From positions 1 through 64,000 of the forward strand of contig JAUCBJ010008330.1 in assembly GCA_032718475.1 (NCBI GenBank): 64,000 bases of DNA. Direction: 5' to 3'. This document shows, piece by piece, positions 53,713 to 61,940 of this stretch (position 1 is its first letter; each line of letters opens with the position of its first letter). This stretch comes from Nemertoderma westbladi (lineage: Eukaryota > Xenacoelomorpha > Nemertodermatida > Nemertodermatidae). Made by a program: the position numbers and the translations under genes. The notes under the pieces were generated by a model. It was not told the origin of the DNA. It ran no database searches and saw only the letters and a program-made list of their open reading frames with translations.

Positions 53713-55856
53713 GTTGGTTTGTACAGTTGAATGCCTACTGCTATATTACAGTTTAAGCAAGTCTAGTAATTCAGTATCACTGTTAGCCTAGTAATTAATT
53801 ACCGATACTGCTACTCAGTGTAGCGTGATATCTATATAATATATTAGAATACCGGTATGCTTATAGTATATATATAAGTATTATTACAGACTAGAATTAA
53901 TTACAGAATACCGGTATAATTTCAGCCTAAATTTATAGAAATAAATATAATAAGCCTATGGTAAATACCGGTATGTCAATTATTTTAAATAATTGAATTT
54001 CTGAATTTTAAGGGTTACTTGGTTACTTTAACTTACTTTATTACCGTTATTTGAGCAGTAGTCCAACTGATATTGAGACCTAATTGTTGTATGGCAGGCC
54101 TACTTATTTATAAATCGTTTGAGTTGATTTATAATATATATATATACCCGTTTAATGGGTTTTGTCAATATTTGAAATAAATGTTATTATTTCTGGGGGA
54201 GCCACTACACAGAAGCTGTGCGCTCTCAGTGGAGTGCTACTTGTTGGACACTAAAACAAATAATTCTAATTTACCTAAGTTACTTAATACTATAAATTAC
54301 GTACAATTCGGGTTGAGATTACAATCTCTAAATAAACACAAAAAAATTACAAATACACAAATACGAATTTTTTAGGGTAATTTTACAAGAAGTCTACTAA
54401 CCAGCCTAACAAAGGGTTAGAATATCTGGTTATTACAACGGACAGAGTACTACGGTATTTGAAAATAATAAGTAGTAGAAAATATACTGCGTTGTCCAGA
54501 TAGAAAAATACCACCGTCTGACGACTTATAGCCGTATCCCTATAAGTACTACGTTATGTATCACGGAGTGTTCCTACCTAGAAGTTAATTACCGCGGTCT
54601 ACCAGAACCAACGTGCCTATTAACCACTTTACAACACAAATATACTGCTTACACACTAATCACCTTCGGAAAGCACTGTACACTAAACCTTAAATTAGGT
54701 ACTAGTACTTGTACAACAAATAATCAGTAGTTAAAAATACTTGAACAGCTAAAAGAACCACGGTATCTGCCGGAGTGACCAAAGCACAAAATCTCCAGTC
54801 TTTACCTACGCCGAGCAGCCCTGATGTAGTACCGGGGTTAGTTTAACTGTAACGGTATATATAACAAGCACAATTACTATAGGAATAAACTTGGGGATAT
54901 GAATGTTGCGAATAATCGCATAAACTCTGAATAATAAATATTACGCTACGCGCACAGACTACTCAAACAAAATGCAGACCAAATACTGACAGACTACTAT
55001 CAAGCCTAAACAAACTACGGTATATGCAGACTCCGAAATGGTTAGTTAGTATGCGTTCTAACCTAGTAGTACGACTTATTCTTTCAGAGGGGGTTTACCT
55101 CACAGCACTGGAAGCCCCTACGTTCCCAACTGGCACTTTATCGGACATACACTCTACACACACCGAAATTTCCTCAGACCTAAGAACAGCCAGACAACTA
55201 TCCAGCCTACAAATTATCTAAATAAGAATTATACGCTACCTGTACAGACTACACAAACAAAGTACAGACCAAACGATGGCAGACTACTATCAAGCCTAAA
55301 TAAACTACAGTATATGCAGACTCCGAAATGATTAGTTAGTATGCGTTCTAACCTAGTAGTACGACTTATTCTTTCAAAGGGGGTTTACCTCACAGCACTT
55401 GAAGCCCCTACGTTCCTAACTAGCACTTTATCGGACAGATGCTCTACACACACTGCAATCCGTTCAGACTTAACAACAGTTAGACAACAGTCCAGCCTAC
55501 AAATTATCTGTACAATCTGAGCAGGCTTACACGCCTTCTGCTCAATATTGGTCTATAAATAAATAAAACTTGACAGAAATAAGTAAAATCTCAATAAAAA
55601 ACCAGGGCGGCCGTCCCTGATTAATTATTAAGGCCTACCGGTATATAATTATCAAAATCGAATAATACTGCTGTACCTGTACTGCTGTAGGTACCGGTCC
55701 GGGTGGTTAGGTAGTCAGGCCTACTGGGTACCGGTTGCCGGTACTTCAGCTTTATTGCCTACTGCAATACAGAAGCTATATCCGTTATTGTTCTTACCAG
55801 AACAATATTAAACTGTATTTATTGCCTACCCTGCAATCCGAACGTATATCCGTTAT
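53713..55856 (-). repeat. BEL/Pao copy B, 5' leader
   Basis: The 2.1-kb leader is co-linear with those of copies A, C and D. It has about one TACCGGTAT unit (about 53850-53980) and the same kind of 290-bp tandem duplication as copy A (starting about 54941 and 55230). In element sense the sequence after the LTR is ATAACGGATATACG; no TGG-type primer site is seen. The ORFs at 54181-54375 and 55024-55221 are not conserved. Confidence 0.85.
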
Positions 55857-56993
55857 TGTTCGCGCTTTCAGACCTTTAGCAGTTTAACCTGCCAAATTAG
55901 GATGTCTTCTAGATAATAGATAGTCTTTAGCCTACGACAAATATTTGATACACTACATTAGCCGAAACCAGTCTATGCGCGATCATTCACCCGCTGGATA
56001 TACCCGGGAGACTGGATTCGGAAGCCTAATCGTATTGCGGGATAGACCTACTGTATTATTCGACTGATCTTAATATATATAATCTCTGACAATATTATTC
56101 ACTTTCGGGAAATATTAACAGTTCCTTTAGGACGTGGCGCTCTAAATATATAAACAGAGTTATGACTTAAACCAGACGCAACGGGATGGCTATAGATTCA
56201 CGTATATGGCGCATTCTTTAGGAGATGCTTCGTTATCAATCACAATCATACACAATACTGCACAATGCTGCACACTAATCTGCCGACCTTCACTAATTTT
56301 AGTCACATATAAGGAGAACAACAGACAATACGTGAAGGGCCTATAAAATAGCATTAGATTCACTTCAAACCACTTAATGTAAGTCGCAATCGTTATATGT
56401 ATCCGGTCTCTCTAACCTTTAGTATATCAAGAAGATTGGGGTGTCTGATTGTTTATCAGTATTCCGAATATAATGTTCCATCAACAAATATAATGAATAG
56501 CCGACAGCAAAAGCAGTAATGTTAAGGTATGAATGATTAAGTTATGGATAGATAACGGATATACGTTCTATAATTAAGCCTACTAATGTTAAGCTAAAGA
56601 CTGAAACACGGAGGTTCCACGCCGGTGTTGTAGGCTGTGGAAAAATCACATACTGACTCACTTCCCTAGTTTCTATATACCATCTCCAACACAGAGGCAA
56701 AAAACGCTCTGATTGGTCGACCGAACAAAGAGAGAACAAAGAACAAAGAGATGTTCTACGTGGCAATATCAGCTGTTAGCCGTCGTCATGGTATCTACAC
56801 TGTTTCAAGAGGATCCGGCTTATTGCGTCATAGAATTGCTAATCATGTCCGCTAAAGTACACATACAGAAGAAATGGCTTTTATGTCCTCTAAAACAACA
56901 ATACAGTAAGGACACGGCCTTTTATGCCGGTTAAACCAACTACAGAGTACTTTACGGGGAAAATAACCGGCTAATTACGCAAAAGCCTTTACA
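55857..56993 (-). repeat. BEL/Pao copy B, 5' LTR
   Basis: The 1137-bp partner of 41110-42246, followed by CTAGC at 56994-56998, the second half of the target duplication. The promoter is expected here in element sense but is not pinpointed. Confidence 0.96.
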
Positions 56994-57235
56994 CTAGCCA
57001 CCAAGGAAAACCCTAGCTACCTTCAATTACACTAGCTACCAACAATAATACTAGCTACCAAGGAAAAGCCTTACCTTCAATTACACTTAAGCTATCAATA
57101 ATAATACTAGCCACCAAGGAAAACCCTAGCTACCTTCAATTACACTAGCTACCAACAATAATACTAGCCACCAAGGAAAACCCTAGCTACCTTCAATTAC
57201 ACTAGCTACCAACAATAATACTAGCTTCCAGGAAA
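56994..57235. repeat. 57-bp satellite, right block
   Basis: Continuation of the 3 x 19 bp array after copy B, with about four units ending at ACTAGCTTCCAGG. Removing copy B and one CTAGC restores an uninterrupted array. Confidence 0.9.
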
Positions 57236-58483
57236 ATTAATTTCACCCCCGATATTTCGTTGCAAGCGAAATTTTCACTCTCGATATTTTTACGGGTTTA
57301 TAGAGGTATCGATTAAACTAAATTAAGAGTAGGCCTATTAATAATAACTATTTACATACTTGTGTGTAAAGTAGCACTTTACAGTGTGATGATCCGAGTG
57401 GCTTTGTTATACAAACGAACGTTAATGAGTGAGTGAAAATAAAGCAACGAGGATCAGAACACTGTAAAGTAATTTTGCAACAAGTATGTATGTAGTTTTA
57501 ATCCAAAGTTTTGACATTACGAAATGATTGTACATATACATTATAAGTGTTAGAAACTGCACGAATTATATTAGTTGCTGTATAAATAAATGTAAAAATG
57601 ACATAAATTATGTTATAAATAAGTTAGCTTATATTTATGGTGGCGTTTTTGAGCCATGTTATATTAATATAGCTAGGCCCTACTGGTTATTAATAGCTAT
57701 ACCCCGCCTACCGGTAGGTAATGCAGTAGGCCTATCTGGCTGTCAGTCAAATTTGCATCTATTGTTTACGTGGTATCCAATGACGGTGTTAAGTAATGTC
57801 CCCTTAGTGGACATAACTAACGCCGTCATGTATTATCACGTAAACAATAACACCAAATACAATACTAAATGTACATGCCAATACAATGCTGTAATGTCCT
57901 CTAAAGTTGTAAAGGGCTAAATTACAACTCGCTGTTAATACTAATGGCGTTGAGTAATGTTTCAATTTTGCAATAAAAATTAATTAGTATATATATGAAT
58001 AAATAATACTGTACAGTACAGTACATTAATTATTAAGGTGTAATGATGATGGCAGGAAACGGACAGACTATAGGCAAGGCACGATAGTGTGTGGAAGCTG
58101 TGGACATACTGTACCTAGGATAGGCCGTAGAATGTACACGTACTGTAGGGCCTACACTTCATTCCGTACATTCGGGTGCGAGTGAGTGTAAGATGTCTTG
58201 GACCACGGGTGGATAAACCGGGTGGTGGTCATATTATACTGTATGAAACACAATGTAATAATAATATGTTTGTATAATTATTGTAGTCTCATGTCGAGGT
58301 ATCAGACTCAGACACCGCTATATTTATTTAGGCGTACTACAGTATTCCAGTAAAACTCTTTATCATTTACATTTTTATTACACATGTAGCCATGGTGGAT
58401 ATGAGACATATTAAGAGGCGAGAAACCATGCAGATACTGTTGTTAACTAAGATACTCCCACACTCCCCTACGCCTAGGTCCCG
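57236..58483. other. Non-coding DNA with a 40-bp hairpin
   Basis: The ORF at 57528-57920 overlaps a long palindrome and has no recognisable domain, so I do not call it. Just after the satellite, TTTCACTCTCGATATTTTTAC is roughly the inverse of motifs before the left block (40140-40210), so the satellite may be the core of a larger element. The rest holds short runs such as ACAGTACAGTACA. Confidence 0.45.
57761..57848. repeat. Near-perfect 40-bp inverted repeat
   Basis: ATTGTTTACGTGGTATCC...TAATGTCC at 57761-57801 pairs with GGACATAACTAACGCC...CGTAAACAAT at 57809-57848, with a few mismatches and a loop of seven bases. No coding role is apparent. Confidence 0.85.
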
Positions 58484-58491
58484 TACACAAT

Positions 58492-59899
58492 AGGGCGGTG
58501 CGTTTTTTACTTTTTTTCGATTTCATTGTTCTACCGGTGCACAAAAGTTGCCAAATGGTAAAAAAATAAGGCAAAAAAAATTTCTTTCAATTTCATCTAT
58601 ATCTTCACGGATCCCAAGAGGGTTGAAATTTTGTGCCATCGCGATGCACCATAATGAAATGTATAACAATATAACACATTGATGAAAGATCATTGACTCA
58701 AAAAAGAACTTCCTGCATGCATCAAATGTCATCAAATGGGTCCAAACTTAGTTAGATACCAAAATTTTAACTTTTGGGTCAAGGGAACTAGTGCCACAGG
58801 CACATGGCCAGAACCTACCATTTGGCACAAGTGATGATTATTCTCAATTTTCGCGATGGCCAACTTTGAATTCTCCTACTGCATTCATATTATGCTCATT
58901 AGAACCGCAATGGCCGATTTAGTGGGGGTAGACACCTTCAAAACAAACGTAGAGCGAATAGTTCTTGAGATATCGCAGAAAATATGAAGTACGGCACAAG
59001 TCTATATTACCGCCTTGATGTGATATGGACAAATACACAATAAATGATATTTTGAATTATCTCAAGGAATCAAAAAATAGACACATCACAGAAATGATCG
59101 ATATAGTGGGTGAAGACACCTTCAAAATAAGAGTAGAGTCATTAGTTCTTGAGTTATTTTACAAAATGTCAAGACTACGTCCACCAATTACTACTTGATA
59201 TTGAGTTGACCCATTCCACACATTTTGTACAAAAACTATAGTGAATTATGTACTATTCTTTAATTTTGAAGGTCTCTGTATAAACTAAATCAATTTGTTG
59301 CAGTGATGTGTATATTTTTGATGCCTTAAGATAATTAGAAGTAACATTTTTGTGTATTTGTCCATATCGCATCAAGGCGGTAGTGTAGACTTGTGCCGCA
59401 CTTAACATTTTCTGTAATATCTCAAGAACTATTCGCTCTATGCTTGTTTTGATGGTGTCTACCCCCACTAAGTCGGTCATTGCGGTTCTAATGAGCATAA
59501 TAATAATGCCGTAGGAGAACTAAAAGTTGTCCATCACCAAAATTGAGAATAGTCATCACTTGCGCCAAAGAGTAGGTTCTGGTCATGTGCCTGTGGCACA
59601 ACTTCCCTTGATCCAAAAATTAAAATTTTGGTATCTAACTAAGTTTGGACCCATTTGATGACATTTGATGCATGCAGGAAGTTCTTTTTTGAGTCATTGA
59701 TGTTTCATCAATGTGTTATATTGTTATAAATTTCATTATGGTGCATCGCAATGGCACAAAATTTCAACCCTCTTGGGATCCGTGAAGATATAGACGAAAT
59801 TTAAAGAAATTTTTTTTGCTTTATTTTTGTACCGTTTGGCAACTTTTGTGCACTGGTAGAACAATGAAATCGAAAAAAAGTAAAAAACGCACCGCCCTA
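58492..59899. mobile_element. Foldback hAT-like element, ~640-bp arms
   Basis: The left arm (about 58492-59131) and right arm (about 59262-59899) are reverse complements with roughly 130 bp between them. The ends read TAGGGCGGTGCG and fit the hAT-type terminus. An 8-bp duplication GTACACAA flanks the element (58484-58491 and 59900-59907), the size expected for hAT. No transposase is encoded; small ORFs at 58523-58735, 59253-59498 and 59736-60047 are on the arms and are not called as genes. Confidence 0.85.
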
Positions 59900-59907
59900 G
59901 TACACAA

Positions 59908-59967
59908 TTGAAATCGCCACCGATAATTGTGCGGGGGGGGGGGGGGGGGGTTGTGTTTGGAGCGGTC
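59908..59967. repeat. G-run with flanking partial inverted repeat
   Basis: GCCACCGATAATTGTGC, then 18 G (59933-59950), then TTGTGTTTGGAGCGG. A close relative with 16 G lies at 61786-61850, where CCGCCAC...CGAT pairs with ATCGGTGGCGG across the run. Confidence 0.7.
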
Positions 59968-60310
59968 GCATGCTCAAGCATAACATCCTTTGAGCTTATG
60001 CTCAACCGGCCAGAGACTTGCTGAGGACTTTCAAAGTTAACTGTCAAAATTTTGGTTTTTTGGTGTTAATAAAAAGACCAACACCAGAAGCAGCCTGTTC
60101 TATGTAATGAGCTGAGGAGCCGTTGGGCTCACTCTGGTGATTCTGAGAGTACTCGTAAGTCATCAGCAAAGTCTAGATCAGTTAGGTACTTGGCAGGATT
60201 TCCTCGACTTCTGGAGCCAGTAGGTGGAGTTACCATTACCCCATCATCATTATGATGATCTAAGGACATGCGTAGACCATAGTCAACAACAATTATGAAC
60301 AAGAATGGTG
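59968..60310 (-). mobile_element. LINE fragment (RT part)
   Basis: Same family as 12949-14606. It lacks the 3' end (starts at GCATGCTCAAGCATAAC) and is cut on the other side at AAGAATGGTG, exactly as the fragment ending at 3970. Confidence 0.82.
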
Positions 60311-60621
60311 TTAAAGCTTCTGTACCCTAAAATGCACATTTTTGTAGCGAGATTTTTGCAGCGTATGCTGGTTCCAAAAAATGTGGTATCGAAAAATTAA
60401 AATGGTAAATAACGGAGGAGTAGTCTTTTTGGCGAAATTTTTTAAATTTTACGCCAGCCGATAGGGGGCGCTAAAATTTTTTTTTTTTTCACATTTTTAT
60501 TTTCTTTAGTTCATTCATGTTTCTATGGTATATAGTTTTCTGCGCATTCTTCAACCATATTGGAGATATAAACAAATTTAAAAAAACACCAGGGGGGGGT
60601 ACCCCCCCCCCCCCCCCCCCC
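60311..60621. mobile_element. Partial element ending in a C20 run and TTAA
   Basis: The first 41 bp repeat 3971-4011. The right end reads GGGGGGGGTACC, extended to 20 C (60602-60621), then TTAA at 60622-60625. This resembles the right end of the TTAA MITE at 25019. The flank after it, TTAACTAAG...CACACTCCCCTACGCCTAGG, also occurs at 58444-58480 after an uninterrupted TTAA. The left TIR is not recognisable. Confidence 0.5.
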
Positions 60622-60656
60622 TTAACTAAGAAGCTTCCACACTCCCCTACGCCTAG

Positions 60657-61795
60657 GTGGTGTCGTCGCGTTACGGCTAATGTTGCGTTACGGCTAATTT
60701 TTTGAGAGATTAGCCGTAACGCGACTTTCAAAAGTAGCGGTACGGCTACTCTAAAAGTCGCGTTACGGCTAATTGTCGCGTTATGGCTAATCTATTGTCT
60801 TGGTTTTACATAGGGAATCATTATCAATATTATTCTATGGTGTTTACGTGCAGATGAGGTCCGACAAATGTAATGTAATGATGTTTTACAGCATATGAGT
60901 CTCCGGGGGGGGGGGGGTATTTTACCGTCTTTCATACTGTATGTTCTTCGACAACCTCACATTCAATATAATATTGTATTCTATGGTATTCTTAGTCACA
61001 GCCTCAAGCACAGATACGGATTACAGCCAATAATAGCAGTCGAAGAAGCAATGAGTGGTTTTGTGGAACATATTCCAAGACTTCATATCGATGTTGTTAA
61101 CCAACGCCTGGCTCGCTACCTGGACCATATGGCGTTCTGTTTGGGGACTGACAAGCAGGCAATGGCCGTCCTTCCAGCCGCCGATCACCCAGTTGAAAGT
61201 CCAGCTGCATTGGGAGGGGGTGGTGATCCCGACTGGCATGTTGGTGTAGTGAACCACCCCTTCGCGGTGAACTATTTCTTCCCAACCCAACCCCGACCAC
61301 CCCTCCGTGGCCGAACCATTCCAACCCACCCCACCACCGAACCAAATGCCATACGCGGGGCATGACTGGCTAATTCAAGAGCTTTAGTTTTAGATATTTT
61401 TGAATTGATTAATAAATTCAAAGTGCAATATTTCGGCAATATACTGATATACTTTCGACCAATTTACCTATATGGTACTGTGTACTGTGGTACTCAATAC
61501 AACAAAATTAATATAATAATTAAAGTTTTTTTAGTTAAATTCCCCCCCCCCCCCCCCTGGATACTCCCATGCTGTAAAACATTATTACATTAAAATTTTC
61601 GAACCTTTCTCATGTGTACGTAAACACCATAGAATAATATTGATAATGATTCCCTATGTAAAACCAAGACAATAGATTAGCCGTAACGCGACTTTTTGAG
61701 TAGCCGTACCGCGACATCAAATGTCGCATTACGGCTACTCTGAAAATTAGCCATAATGCGACTTTCCGTAACGCGACATTAGCCGTACCGCCACT
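60657..61795. mobile_element. Foldback element with iterated GTCGCGTTACGGCTAA motifs
   Basis: The left arm (60657-60917) and right arm (61542-61795) are inverted copies of about 255 bp. Each outer arm holds about six copies, in both orientations, of a 16-mer close to GTCGCGTTACGGCTAA. Each inner arm ends in a homopolymer: 13 G at 60905-60917 opposite 16 C at 61542-61557. The right terminus reads CAGTGGCGGTACGGCTAA outward-in, like hAT ends; the left terminus is degraded. The loop of about 620 bp is GC-richer than its surroundings. No transposase is seen. Confidence 0.72.
60895..61365 (+). other. Open frame in the foldback loop, possibly captured exon
   Basis: This 156-codon frame starts inside the left arm and reads through the G run as glycines, so its start is doubtful. 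From about 61020 on, the sequence is GC-rich with plausible coding character (VEEAMSGFVEHIPRLHIDVV, DHMAFCLGTDKQAMAVL) and ends in a Pro/Thr-rich tail at 61363. I recognise no domain. It may be a captured host exon or chance; the opposite strand is also open (61021-61329), which weakens the case. Confidence 0.3.
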
Positions 61796-61940
61796 GCGCC
61801 GATTGTGCGGGGGGGGGGGGGGGGTTGTGTTTGGATCGGTGGCGGTATAGATGAGGGACTCGTAGATAATTCTTAATTATCGATATCGTTAAGTCTCGAC
61901 ATTTTTCATAAATCCAGGTGTATAAAATTGGAAACAGAAG
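61796..61940. other. Short upstream region of the alpha-kinase-like gene, with a G16 run
   Basis: A G16 run (61809-61824) lies inside an imperfect inverted repeat. TATAAAA at 61921 lies only 20 bp before the start codon, too close to serve as a TATA box for a transcript including that codon. The promoter is not identified. Confidence 0.5.

Noticed and set aside
57528-57920. 130-codon ORF as a gene
   Set aside because: It overlaps the 40-bp hairpin, has no recognisable domain and a composition typical of AT-rich non-coding DNA.
59253-59498. 81-codon ORF in the foldback arm
   Set aside because: It lies on an inverted-repeat arm, with no homology recognised and no equivalent open frame in the other arm.
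61921-61927. TATAAAA as the promoter of the alpha-kinase-like gene
   Set aside because: It ends about 14 bp before the start codon, so transcription from it would begin inside the coding sequence.
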